The notes beneath the pieces were generated by a model. It was not told where the DNA came from, made no database searches, and saw nothing but the letters and a program-made list of their open reading frames with translations. A stretch of DNA of 64,000 bases, taken from contig PYJC01000173.1 of the NCBI GenBank assembly GCA_003635255.1, positions 1 through 64,000 of the forward strand, written 5' to 3'. Positions 7,927 to 16,831 of this stretch are shown here, one piece after another. The position numbers and the translations under genes were made by a program. Position 1 is the first letter of the stretch. Every line of letters starts with the position of its first letter. The DNA comes from Candidatus Poribacteria bacterium. GTDB taxonomy: Bacteria; Poribacteria; WGA-4E; WGA-3G.

Positions 7927-9496
7927 GTTTATGCCTGTAACGCCAAACGAGATTCAACCTGTAACGATCCGTTATGCCCGCGAAACAGATGTAGCGGGGG
8001 CAAAAGATCTCGCTGACCGGCATCGGGTGGAATTAGGCTTTGTTCGGACATCGGTACTACACGAAGCGCAACAAAAGAAATGGCTTCTCGTCGCTGTTCG
8101 AGATGAACAGATCATCGGTTTCGCCAATTTTCGTATTCGGCAGGATAAAAACGCAACCCTTTACGATATTGTTATTGACGAACCCTATCGTAAGCAGAAA
8201 ATCGGAAAACGACTTGTCCAAAGGTTAACGTGGTTAGTGAACATAGCTGGAGGCGAACATATTCGACTCAAGTGTCCCCAATCACTCCCCGCAAACGCGT
8301 TTTACAAGAAACTGCAATTTACACGGACAGATACCGAAATAGGAAAAAAACGACCTTTAAACGTATGGCACTACTTCCTCAAACCATTGCCCCGGCGGTT
8401 TGAATTCCATGAGAACAATGGTGGGTTTTTACACAGTCCACCAGAGCATTCCCCACATTTCTTTGCTTCTGCGACAATTGCCCCTGGAGAAATACGAAAG
8501 ATCTACGAGCTCTGGCATACGCATGCCCACGATTTTGAATGGCCCCGAGGCACACCAAATCCGTTCCAACGGTTGTTAATTTCACCCGTACTTGCCAGCC
8601 CTTCAACACTCGCGTTTGTGCGTGAACTTAAACGGAGCGGTGAAACAGAAGAGGTAATGTTTGACTCTGGAGGCTTTTTTGTCCAAAAAGGGGATATTAC
8701 CTACAACGAACTCTATTCAAAATTACGCGAGATTTACCATATAGAAGACTGGGCGGACATCTACATTCTACCAGACAATCCACCATTGAGTAAGGATTCT
8801 ATGTCTGATGCTGAGGATAAAATCAGACAGACGGTTGATGGAATTGTATCTTTTGCTTACCAACTTCCCGTTGAAATCCGTAAAAATGTGATGCCAGTAA
8901 TCCATGCGAAACAGGCGGCACATCTAGAGTATTGTTTACAAAACTATGAGCCTTTAATGGCGGACTCACACCGTATCGGTTTCGGATCTTTTCCAACCAT
9001 GGGGGCCACGAATTCAATTAACCGGGTCAATGCGGATGTGTTACGCTTGCTTGATGATTTAGTCCCCCGACTCAATGGGAGTCGACTTCACAGTTTTGGA
9101 ATTTCAACGCCCCCTGCAGTTTTCTGTTTAGCAAAGGTGGGTGTAGAGACCTTTGACTCCAACGGCTGGATGCGTTCAGGCGGATATGGAAAAATTTTTT
9201 TCCCTTTTACTTTTGGGCGAATGGTTGACTGTAAGGCCCGTGGTTACGTTCGGGTACATTCAGATGAATTGGAGCCAATAAAATTAGATACGGGTCACCG
9301 CTGCCCATTCTGTGAATCTTTTAACGATATTTCAGATGGAAGTGGGCGATGGCACCGAATTATGCATAATCTAACGGTCATGACTGAATTGGAAGTGTAC
9401 CACCGCAAACCACAGTGGGAAATTCTAAAAGAACATTCAGGGAACTATTATCGAATGCTGAAAGCGGCCTCAGTGCCAGTTTTCGGAGAAAAATAA
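7904..9496 (+). CDS. GNAT acetyltransferase fused to a tRNA-guanine transglycosylase-like (DpdA-like) domain
   Basis: The start is taken as TTG 7904, with GAGG seven bases upstream and overlapping the previous gene; ATG 7931 is the alternative. Residues ~20-155 form a GNAT fold (VTIRYARETDV, VAVRDEQIIGFANF, DIVIDEPYRKQKIGKRLV). Residues ~185-520 match the TGT barrel: DSGGF at 254-258 (general acid-base Asp), GFGSFPT at 359-365 where TGT has its glycine-rich base-binding loop, and ETFDS with D418 at the nucleophile position. The zinc site is H465-x-C467-x2-C470 plus H488 in the conserved HNL. The first zinc cysteine is replaced by His and the zinc loop is about eight residues shorter than in bacterial Tgt. 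TGT enzymes exchange guanine for a 7-deazaguanine base in tRNA; DpdA relatives do so in DNA. The neighbours favour DNA. No queuosine genes lie nearby. Confidence 0.75.
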   Translation: MKTSSQTKFMPVTPNEIQPVTIRYARETDVAGAKDLADRHRVELGFVRTSVLHEAQQKKWLLVAVRDEQIIGFANFRIRQDKNATLYDIVIDEPYRKQKIGKRLVQRLTWLVNIAGGEHIRLKCPQSLPANAFYKKLQFTRTDTEIGKKRPLNVWHYFLKPLPRRFEFHENNGGFLHSPPEHSPHFFASATIAPGEIRKIYELWHTHAHDFEWPRGTPNPFQRLLISPVLASPSTLAFVRELKRSGETEEVMFDSGGFFVQKGDITYNELYSKLREIYHIEDWADIYILPDNPPLSKDSMSDAEDKIRQTVDGIVSFAYQLPVEIRKNVMPVIHAKQAAHLEYCLQNYEPLMADSHRIGFGSFPTMGATNSINRVNADVLRLLDDLVPRLNGSRLHSFGISTPPAVFCLAKVGVETFDSNGWMRSGGYGKIFFPFTFGRMVDCKARGYVRVHSDELEPIKLDTGHRCPFCESFNDISDGSGRWHRIMHNLTVMTELEVYHRKPQWEILKEHSGNYYRMLKAASVPVFGEK

Positions 9497-9507
9497 TTAA
9501 GGTGAAA

Positions 9508-10344
9508 ATGGCACGAATACATATTCTTAGAGGTTTTTCAGATTTAGATGGGGCGTTGTGGGTATTGAAATATCATCCAGAACTTCGTACTCGTTCCGAA
9601 ATCGTTGCTACTATACTTGAAAATGGCCTTATTGTAAGTGATAGAACTCGATTTGAGATTTTGCAGTTACTCCAGGAATGGGGAATTGCAGAATCCAACG
9701 GGTACCAGCTTACTCTGAAAGGAAAGCATTTTTATTCTCTGTGGGAAATGAAACCCGAAATTGCTATTGATGTCCTACATGGATTACAATATAATTTGTG
9801 GACCAAACACGTTCCTGACCAAAACCAGGCATCGTGGGCTTACCAGAGAGTCTGTGATTATCTTTGGGAGTATCAGATTTTGCCCGAATCAGAGAATGAT
9901 CTAACTGCTTACGTCTATGAAATGCGCGAGGAATTAGATGAAAACCTTGGTAATATCGCGAATGCGTTTAGTAGTAAATCTGTCAAGGGTGCTTACGACT
10001 GGCTTTTACCACTGGATCCTCCTGTACTTAAGAATGTTAGTGAAACATCAACCGGTAGAAGGAATTTTCGGAGAGCAAGTTTTACGCGCCGTACGCATTG
10101 TGCGTCCGCTCTGTTTCTTATGGGGCTGAGTTGGGTTAGCCGAGAAAGCGAAATTGGGTTCGGTGAATTAGTTGAGTTGACCGATGAACGTAGAATTGAT
10201 GTGTGCCGTTTCTGCCTCATTGAAGAAAGTAGTTTTGACATTATGCTTAATCAAGCTCTTACCCGTTTTGATTTTCTGTCAATGCAGCGAATCGGAAGAC
10301 TTTTCGTCATCATTCAACGTGAACCGCAAATTGCCGATTTTTAG
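9508..10344 (+). CDS. Winged-helix-like protein of the TGT/BrxC-like island
   Basis: The start at ATG 9508 is preceded by AAGGTG and lies 11 bases after the TGT gene. The protein has 278 residues. Its N-terminal ~75 residues look like a winged helix: DLDGALWVLKYHPELRTRSE, RFEILQLLQEWGIAESNGYQ, then LTLKGKHFYSL. The remainder is helical with no motif I recognise, apart from an Arg-rich patch (TGRRNFRRASFTRRTH, ~190-205). DNA binding or a structural role in the complex is inferred. It is tightly spaced with both neighbours. I do not recognise a named family. Confidence 0.6.
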   Translation: MARIHILRGFSDLDGALWVLKYHPELRTRSEIVATILENGLIVSDRTRFEILQLLQEWGIAESNGYQLTLKGKHFYSLWEMKPEIAIDVLHGLQYNLWTKHVPDQNQASWAYQRVCDYLWEYQILPESENDLTAYVYEMREELDENLGNIANAFSSKSVKGAYDWLLPLDPPVLKNVSETSTGRRNFRRASFTRRTHCASALFLMGLSWVSRESEIGFGELVELTDERRIDVCRFCLIEESSFDIMLNQALTRFDFLSMQRIGRLFVIIQREPQIADF

Positions 10345-10361
10345 TTTGAGGAGCTTCGCCT

Positions 10362-13300
10362 ATGCCGTTAGCAGATATTATTGAAAAAGATCAAACACTT
10401 TATACGCCTTCAGCTCAGGAAATAGCAGACTCGCCCCAGGAATATGCAGACAAATTTAGGTTCCACGTCGCTACCTACGTTACCATCAAGGATATACAGT
10501 CAAAGTGGGAGGCAACTTTGGGAAATCTGCTCAAAGGCAGGTCCGCTACGGGGCTCATCTATGCCGATACCGGTTATGGCAAAACATCTACGGGAGCATC
10601 GTTGTGGCATTTCGCTGAATCAAAAGGGATCGTAACCGTGCCGCCGTTCCGCTGGAATAGTTTTGCCGATCTACTTACCGCAACACATGGATGGGTTCGT
10701 TATCGCTTAGAAGATACACGCCCTGATCTAATTCCGAACCTTGAAGAGAAATATAGGGAAGTGATTGCGATTGGTGAAAAAGTTTTAGCACAACGGATGA
10801 GTCATGAGAAACATTTATCTATCGCGCAAGCACAAGAAGCGACTGAATTTTTCAAGTCAGCAGGGCGGTTAAAAGAAGAGTTATCACCACGGGATCTCTT
10901 AAACTACCTTCGTTTTACAACTCAATTAGTTTTGGATTCAGGATACCAGGGAATTCTTATTCTACCAGATGAATTTCAGCTCTTTAAGGAGAATCTGGAT
11001 ACTACCCAAAACCTTTCAAATCTTAAGGACTTTATCTTTGAACTTCAGGGCGGGGAGGCCTCTCCTATCGGTTGTATCGTTTTCACGTACAATGAAACAT
11101 TTGCAAGTATTAAGGAGAGTGAATACAATTATTTACTTGCTCGATTTGCTGAACCTTCAGGAAACCTTATTAATTTGGAGGCACTTTACGGAGAAACCGA
11201 ATTTGCTAAGTACTTGTGGGAGAAACTTTCAGATTTACGACATTTGTCTGCTGCTGAAAGCACAGCAATTGATAATGACGTTTTAGAGGCACTCGGACAG
11301 TTTTTGCGGCATACCCGCTCGAGATCGCTCTTCAGCGGTCCCCGGTCAGTGGTTCAGACGTTCAGACAAGCTGCACGTTACTACGCCGAGAACAATTCTC
11401 CCTATTCTCTCTTAGATTTTTGTAAAGACTATCTCGACGGCACAATTACCTACAGTGGGCAACATACCGATGCAGCCAACTTGCATACACAGATAATGGA
11501 ATTGCCTAACGTCGACACACCGGCAAAACAAAATATTGTCAAATTACTTTGTGTGCATCCGATGGGTGTTCCGATGGAGGTATTTCAAAGATATGCAGAT
11601 GGACTCCCCAATCCAGATAGACTTGCCTTTACGGATAGTTTATTGCCGGAATATGTTACCAATTTAGAAACAGGACCAGCTTTGGTATGTTATCGTCCCG
11701 ACTTAAGTGGTATAGATAAACTCAACGAAATTCTGAAACGTCTCAAACCTTTTAATCGAGGATCTAGCGAGGTACACCAAGGGGCTGTACGTGCTTTTCA
11801 AAAACATCTGCTCCCTGAAATTTTTAAATTTCGTACACAGGGGACATCTTTTGGTTTGACGCGTATCCGTGAGCATGAAGATAATCTTGATTCTAACAAT
11901 ATTTATTTACTGGAATCAACGGTTACCCTCCCAACGTTGCCTAATTATCCGAATAGAACGTTAACGGTCCACATTGGTACAGAAGGAATGTCCTCACCTT
12001 CTCACACCCAGTTGTCGGTGCAGCTGATTTTAGATACGACTGGAGAGGTCCAGAACATCTGTCATGTCTCTGAACGTGGACTGGAGTTTCAATTTAATAT
12101 CCAACGCCCTATTGATTCACAACGGATTCCGAAAGAGATTATTAGATTGGGAGATTTGTTCAGTCCAGACAGTGTGACACCGCTGCTTCTACTCTCTGTC
12201 TTGGATTTTTTTGATAAAGAATCAACAACTTCTCTTGTGAAAGGGGCTGAACAAGAAATCCAAGCTGAATCTCTAACAACTGACATTAAAGGTGAGCTTA
12301 TCCGTTACTTCTTCTCACGAGAAGTCAAGGAGAGTGCGGTTTCTTCCGCAGCCGACCTTGCCACTGTCCCCGCTGGTAAAGGTTTTGTTGAAGACGCGTT
12401 AAAAAGTCTAATTCCAAAACGTTTTCCACACTACCATGCCGCTGCAACTGCTAAAGGGTGGGAGAATCAGCTCGGAAAATATCAAGATGCCCTTGGCAAA
12501 TTTCCCACGCTTAGCATCAGACGTGGCAAGACTCCAACTAAAGACGGCCCTAAATTATTTAATATGGGACAGGTTGCTTTTGATAACCTCGTCTCTGGTG
12601 TAGCTCGCGATCTGCTGAAAGTTGAACAAGACTCAAACCGTGGAGGCGAACCAAATATCTATTTCGTCCTCCATCCTTTTGAAGAATTGGTGCTTGAACG
12701 ACTTGAAAATTCGGATGATACCTTGACAGTTGATGGAAAATCTGCGAACTCGGTCCAACTTCCAAAAGTCTATGAGGAAGGGAAACAGATCGGTTATCTT
12801 GACGAAGAGGTAGAACGATTAATGGAGATCCTCAAAGCGCGCGGAATGGTGGACATCAAAAGGGATGGGGGCATTGATTATCTCTATTTGGTTGAAACAT
12901 CTATCAATTTTGCCGAATTGCAAGCCAAGTTAGCGAACTTAGAGGTGATTGTCGCTTTGGCAAACTCAAACGGTTTTCAGTATCAGTGTGACAATCTATC
13001 GGCAGCACAAGGATTAACTGTGACTCTCGGAATTCAAAACGACGAAGTCATGAAGGATACTTTGCGGCAAGAGCTGAATTCTGCTGATACGAACTTAAAA
13101 AACGAGTGTGCAAAATGGATCGGAAAAGGGCAAAACGACCTCAAACAGAAGATTCATGAATTAGGAACGCTACGTTGTGAGGTGCCACCAATATTAAAAC
13201 AGCCGACAGGCCATCCGCTTACAGAATTTTCTCGTATTCTCTTTCAAAGTATCCGGCCCGATGTTGAAACTGCCTATACCAAAATTAACCAGCACATTCA

Positions 13301-14342
13301 AAAGATGCAGACACAAGTTAACGATACTTGTAATAAAGAGATTAGAATGTATCAAGCGGATATGACACCGAAAAGTGCGATTGAAACCGCTGAACGTTTG
13401 AGGACCGCCTGGACTCAAACTGATGAAAAGATTAATCAGATTAGACAGGATGGAGAGAACGCTAAACAACTTTTCAGTTACTTTGAACGGTGGCGAGTTT
13501 TAGCAGGTCAAGTGGAGCAGGCGATCCAATTGATGACTGAGAGTAAAGAAGATGCTGCCGTACAGAATTTGATTGAAAGATTTAATGATGTACAACGCAA
13601 TATCCGACAACATCTCGCTGACAATCGTCTGAGTCTCAACGAGGCCTTGAGTAACCATGAGCATTTTAAAAAGCAGATTGAAAGTATTAATGCAGAATTC
13701 CATCAACTCCTAACCCGAAAAGAGGAGGCATTTATTACCTACCAAAGTAAAATCGAGGAGCAATTGCGGCGTTTACCTGATAATTCCCTACAACTTGTAG
13801 ATTTCAACCCAATTGATGCTGACGGTTGTTACCGTAGAGTTAGAGAAAATGCCGTCACGGTATTGGAAGGTGTAGTTGACGGTGTGCGGAAGGAAAGCGA
13901 GATCAGGAAAAGAGAGCTTCTTAAACCCATCGAGGTTTTTACTGTTGTTCCTGAGTCGCTCAAAAATGAGGCAGAGCAATTATATGAAGACATTGAAAAA
14001 CTCGTAAACGAATTTCAGGATATCCGCCATAGCTTTACACCTGAAGCGGTGGCTCATGAAAAATTGTCCGAATGGGTTGAACAACTCCTTTCAAAACTCG
14101 GGACTGGACGCAATATTTCTGATAGGCGTAAACAGCTTGAACGCAAACTAGATACGTTAGTTCCGAATCCAAGCGAAAGAGCACAGATGTTACAAGAGGC
14201 ATTGAAAGACCAAATGGATTTTACTGAACTGATTGTCCAACTCCTGAGTGAAAATGTCTTTCATTCAACGAAAGAGATTCTGGAATGTTTGGAAGAGTTG
14301 TACCAAGCAAATTTGGTGAACTTAACAGTGTATAAAAAATGA
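10362..14342 (+). CDS. Very large P-loop ATPase, BrxC/PglY-like
   Basis: The protein has 1326 residues and starts at ATG 10362 behind GAGGAG. The P-loop at residues ~68-75 reads ADTGYGKT (Ala in place of the first Gly), and the Walker B strand is GILILPDEFQLF (~196-207). Then follow GCIVFTYNETF, a sensor-like segment, and SLFSGPRSVVQTFRQAA. The middle is mixed alpha/beta. Residues ~950-1290 are mostly charged coiled coil with repeated KxxE/QxxI heptads. Giant ATPases with an N-terminal P-loop and long helical tail next to PglZ are characteristic of BREX (BrxC/PglY); similar ATPases occur in other modification-restriction clusters. Assignment is by architecture, not alignment. The stop overlaps the next start (ATGA). 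Confidence 0.65.
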   Translation: MPLADIIEKDQTLYTPSAQEIADSPQEYADKFRFHVATYVTIKDIQSKWEATLGNLLKGRSATGLIYADTGYGKTSTGASLWHFAESKGIVTVPPFRWNSFADLLTATHGWVRYRLEDTRPDLIPNLEEKYREVIAIGEKVLAQRMSHEKHLSIAQAQEATEFFKSAGRLKEELSPRDLLNYLRFTTQLVLDSGYQGILILPDEFQLFKENLDTTQNLSNLKDFIFELQGGEASPIGCIVFTYNETFASIKESEYNYLLARFAEPSGNLINLEALYGETEFAKYLWEKLSDLRHLSAAESTAIDNDVLEALGQFLRHTRSRSLFSGPRSVVQTFRQAARYYAENNSPYSLLDFCKDYLDGTITYSGQHTDAANLHTQIMELPNVDTPAKQNIVKLLCVHPMGVPMEVFQRYADGLPNPDRLAFTDSLLPEYVTNLETGPALVCYRPDLSGIDKLNEILKRLKPFNRGSSEVHQGAVRAFQKHLLPEIFKFRTQGTSFGLTRIREHEDNLDSNNIYLLESTVTLPTLPNYPNRTLTVHIGTEGMSSPSHTQLSVQLILDTTGEVQNICHVSERGLEFQFNIQRPIDSQRIPKEIIRLGDLFSPDSVTPLLLLSVLDFFDKESTTSLVKGAEQEIQAESLTTDIKGELIRYFFSREVKESAVSSAADLATVPAGKGFVEDALKSLIPKRFPHYHAAATAKGWENQLGKYQDALGKFPTLSIRRGKTPTKDGPKLFNMGQVAFDNLVSGVARDLLKVEQDSNRGGEPNIYFVLHPFEELVLERLENSDDTLTVDGKSANSVQLPKVYEEGKQIGYLDEEVERLMEILKARGMVDIKRDGGIDYLYLVETSINFAELQAKLANLEVIVALANSNGFQYQCDNLSAAQGLTVTLGIQNDEVMKDTLRQELNSADTNLKNECAKWIGKGQNDLKQKIHELGTLRCEVPPILKQPTGHPLTEFSRILFQSIRPDVETAYTKINQHIQKMQTQVNDTCNKEIRMYQADMTPKSAIETAERLRTAWTQTDEKINQIRQDGENAKQLFSYFERWRVLAGQVEQAIQLMTESKEDAAVQNLIERFNDVQRNIRQHLADNRLSLNEALSNHEHFKKQIESINAEFHQLLTRKEEAFITYQSKIEEQLRRLPDNSLQLVDFNPIDADGCYRRVRENAVTVLEGVVDGVRKESEIRKRELLKPIEVFTVVPESLKNEAEQLYEDIEKLVNEFQDIRHSFTPEAVAHEKLSEWVEQLLSKLGTGRNISDRRKQLERKLDTLVPNPSERAQMLQEALKDQMDFTELIVQLLSENVFHSTKEILECLEELYQANLVNLTVYKK

Positions 14343-14884
14343 ATTGGCTCACTAATCACAAAAGGTTGTCACGTTTAGCGGAAACTGATGAGACGCTAAC
14401 CCCTTCACAGTTATCGGCACGAGATGTACTTCTTGATACCATTCACGCAGAGGAAACGCGTATCAACCTTTGGGGAGGCCCTGGAACTGGCAAAACCTTT
14501 TTAGCACACTATCTACATCACCGCGCCGATGTGATATATTTTTCATATCAACACCATTATGATAGACGGGTTTCACAACATTCTGTTGTTGCTATAGATA
14601 ATGCCCCGTATATACGCCAAGAAGCGCGCGGTCTCTATGATAGTATTCGCTGGGGAGATAAGGATTACAAAGGACCAAAAGTTATCTTGATCACTAGAAA
14701 GCCTATAGCGGATGCCGTGCGTCGGATTGAACTAACGTTGACAGATACCGACATCGTCCATATAGAAAACATCATACGCCAGCAATTTGGTGAATCTGAT
14801 TTTGAATCCTTCAGTCAGTATGATCGCCAACCTTCCGGGCTGTGGTGGTATGTCAAAAACCTTTGTTGTAGCATAGACTGTTAG
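14339..14884 (+). CDS. Small AAA-type ATPase, probably truncated at its C terminus
   Basis: The protein has 181 residues. The Walker A motif is GGPGTGKT (46-53) and a Walker B-like strand is HSVVAIDNAP (81-90), where Asn replaces Glu after Asp. ILITRKPIADAVRR follows as a sensor-I-like segment. The start overlaps the stop of the large ATPase (ATGA), so the two are translationally coupled and probably work together. AAA proteins normally continue with a helical lid. Here the frame ends inside a palindromic repeat (14871-14899) that supplies the last residues (SIDC) and the stop. The original protein may therefore have been longer. Function in the island is unknown. Confidence 0.65.
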   Translation: MNWLTNHKRLSRLAETDETLTPSQLSARDVLLDTIHAEETRINLWGGPGTGKTFLAHYLHHRADVIYFSYQHHYDRRVSQHSVVAIDNAPYIRQEARGLYDSIRWGDKDYKGPKVILITRKPIADAVRRIELTLTDTDIVHIENIIRQQFGESDFESFSQYDRQPSGLWWYVKNLCCSIDC

Positions 14885-14899
14885 TCTGTGTGCCTATGC
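14871..14899. repeat. Imperfect palindromic repeat at the end of the AAA ATPase gene
   Basis: GCATAG (14871-14876) pairs with CTATGC (14894-14899), with the smaller inverted repeat GACTGTTAGTC (14876-14886) between them. The stop codon TAG at 14882-14884 lies within it. Confidence 0.7.
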
Positions 14900-15191
14900 G
14901 TCCGCAAACGAACAGTTTACCGCGGAAAACTCAGGCTCCATTACTAAAATCTCATAGATAGCAACTTGCGTTGTTATTACGGTGCCTACACATAAGTGGA
15001 TCTATTTCTTAAGCTAAATAGCCCTACCCAATCCGCAGGACGATTCAGTTTTCGGTTTTGATTTTCGTTTACAAGTGTTAACATTTCTTCACAGGATCGC
15101 GAGCACAGCTCGCTCCTACAGGGAAATTATATTCACATAACTAAAGCAAATATTTAAAACTAAATGCTCCTGACCCAATCCGTTTATAACA
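14900..15191. other. Intergenic region with a diverged copy of the 4324-4466 element
   Basis: No gene is supported. Between 15041 and 15132 the + strand carries CAGTTTTCGGTTTT, GGATCGCGAGC and GCTCGCTCCTACAGGGAAAT. These are the reverse complements of words in the element at 4324-4466. Related direct sequences containing ACCCAATCCG lie on both sides (about 15010-15040 and 15155-15182). The insertion splits the island into a five-gene and a three-gene part. Confidence 0.55.
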
Positions 15192-15220
15192 TTGACAAAT
15201 CCCAAAAAAGGGATTAAAAT
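15192..15220 (+). promoter_or_regulatory. Promoter for the membrane protein-PglZ-HerA genes
   Basis: TTGACA (15192-15197), a 17-bp spacer and TAAAAT (15215-15220), 44 bases before the ATG at 15264. It would give the downstream three genes independent expression despite the repeat-filled gap. Confidence 0.65.
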
Positions 15221-15263
15221 TATTAAAAATCGGTTCTGTCTATAGAGATGAAAAAAGGAACCT

Positions 15264-15677
15264 ATGACTGAAGGAAAATCAGGTAAAAACTGGCGCGAGA
15301 TTGTAACGCCAGAATGGTCGCTTGCTATTTTAGTCCATGTAATTGTCTTGGAGATACTGTATGTATTTCTCCTACTCAGACCTAACGGAGAAACCCTAAA
15401 TACTATCATATTAAATACAAGCGCGGCCTTACCCATTTTTACATTTGTCGCCGTGATTCTCATGGAAATATGGGAAGTTGCTTGGGAGGTTATCATGTTA
15501 GTGAAAAGACTTTTTGAAAAGCTCGAGCACCGGAGGCTCGAAAAAGCGCGTTTAGAAGGATTAGCTGAGGGCTTATCCGAAGCACAGAAAAAACATGCAG
15601 AATGGGTGGAATGGGCTAAAAACGGTCAGGATAAACCGCAACCCAAACCCCCAAAAGCTCCAGAGACGGATGGTTAG
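15264..15677 (+). CDS. Membrane protein with two helices and a charged coiled-coil tail
   Basis: The protein has 137 residues; the ATG follows AAAAGGAACCT. Two hydrophobic segments are visible: SLAILVHVIVLEILYVFLLL (~19-38) and an IILNTSAALPIFTFVAVILM-type stretch (~49-68). A charged helical tail (KRLFEKLEHRRLEKARLEGL) and a Pro/Lys-rich end (PQPKPPKAPE) follow. I recognise no family. It lies between the ATPase genes and pglZ, with a 42-base gap to the latter. It could anchor the system to the membrane, or it could be an unrelated passenger that arrived with the repeat element. Confidence 0.6.
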   Translation: MTEGKSGKNWREIVTPEWSLAILVHVIVLEILYVFLLLRPNGETLNTIILNTSAALPIFTFVAVILMEIWEVAWEVIMLVKRLFEKLEHRRLEKARLEGLAEGLSEAQKKHAEWVEWAKNGQDKPQPKPPKAPETDG

Positions 15678-15719
15678 GTAGGCACACTCTCTGATCCCGA
15701 GCACGGAGGATAGACTGAA

Positions 15720-16814
15720 ATGGCACAGCAATTGTGCACAATCCCCCGCATAACTGAAATCCCAGAAAACTATCGTGCTTTGTGGAAACTTTGTCTTACC
15801 GATGTTTGGTGTCCAGCATCGCTTGAGGAGTGGCGGACAGGAATCGATTCACCTCGCGAAATTAACGCTGATTCAATACTTTTTCTGAATTTATCGCCTT
15901 CAGACCGAGAAGAATTGACGCAGGTTTTCGGCTTTCCAACAGTTGAATTTCCTGCACTTCCATCAATAGAACAGGTCAATGCAGCATTACCAAATCGTTT
16001 TGAGACAGCTAATTTATTCAAACAGTCTGAAGTGGCTACGGAAATTGAGGAACGTATCAGTCGTGAGTTACCGCAGATAGCAGTTCTACTTGTTTTCGAT
16101 GGTTTATCCTTTTATGATGTCGTAGATTGGAAACTACCGCAAGCGACACTGGAACCGTGCCTTGTAGATGGATTAAGTGTTACGGATAGTGCTATGCAAC
16201 GACTCATCGGTTCACCTGTTTTAACACATGAACTTTTTGAACTGGGATATATCCGGCGGTTGGGATTTTCATATTGGGAGCGCGCAACAAACGTATTGAC
16301 CGACGCGCTTTTTGCTGAGTTTCCACCGAACCAACTGCATCGCGTAACGACATTTGATGAGGTTTTGGAAAGACTTGGGGCATCAGAATGGCCGACGCAC
16401 ACCTATGTTCAGATTATCCGTTCAGGTCTAGACAGTGCTTGTCATTCACATCGAGAACGCCCAGATGTTTCCTCACTTCTTGAAGGTTTGAGGCAGGATA
16501 TTTTGTCACTTCTTGCAGTCTTGCAGAAAACCGGAAAGTCATTTCGTCTCTTCATTACTGCCGACCATGGGATCCTTTGGTACGCTGACCAAGACGTCAT
16601 TCCGTTGGCACAAGAGAAATTCAATGCACGGTATACTGAAGGATCTATTACACAAGGAGATAATCTACTAACGCTGAATACCGATGAGGGCACCTACACG
16701 GTTTTAACTGGCGACAAGGTTATCGCAAAACAACGTAAGGTGACAGAGTGGGGCTTTCACGGTGGAGTCTCAGCACAAGAATCATTAGTCCCATTTTGGG
16801 ATGTCCGTCAATAA
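15720..16814 (+). CDS. pglZ: PglZ-domain protein (alkaline phosphatase superfamily)
   Basis: The protein has 364 residues; its ATG follows GGAGGA. The metal-binding signature of the PglZ/alkaline phosphatase fold is visible: VLLVFDGLSFYD with D127, FITADHG with D282 and H283, and the terminal EWGFHGGVSAQESLVPFWD with H347. The HGGVS.QE..P block close to the C terminus is typical of PglZ. It is short compared with many PglZ proteins, consisting of little more than the catalytic domain. PglZ is the hallmark protein of BREX/Pgl defence and also occurs next to HerA-like ATPases. Seventeen bases separate it from the HerA-like gene. Confidence 0.8.
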   Translation: MAQQLCTIPRITEIPENYRALWKLCLTDVWCPASLEEWRTGIDSPREINADSILFLNLSPSDREELTQVFGFPTVEFPALPSIEQVNAALPNRFETANLFKQSEVATEIEERISRELPQIAVLLVFDGLSFYDVVDWKLPQATLEPCLVDGLSVTDSAMQRLIGSPVLTHELFELGYIRRLGFSYWERATNVLTDALFAEFPPNQLHRVTTFDEVLERLGASEWPTHTYVQIIRSGLDSACHSHRERPDVSSLLEGLRQDILSLLAVLQKTGKSFRLFITADHGILWYADQDVIPLAQEKFNARYTEGSITQGDNLLTLNTDEGTYTVLTGDKVIAKQRKVTEWGFHGGVSAQESLVPFWDVRQ

Positions 16815-16831
16815 AGTGAGAGTAATTTATA

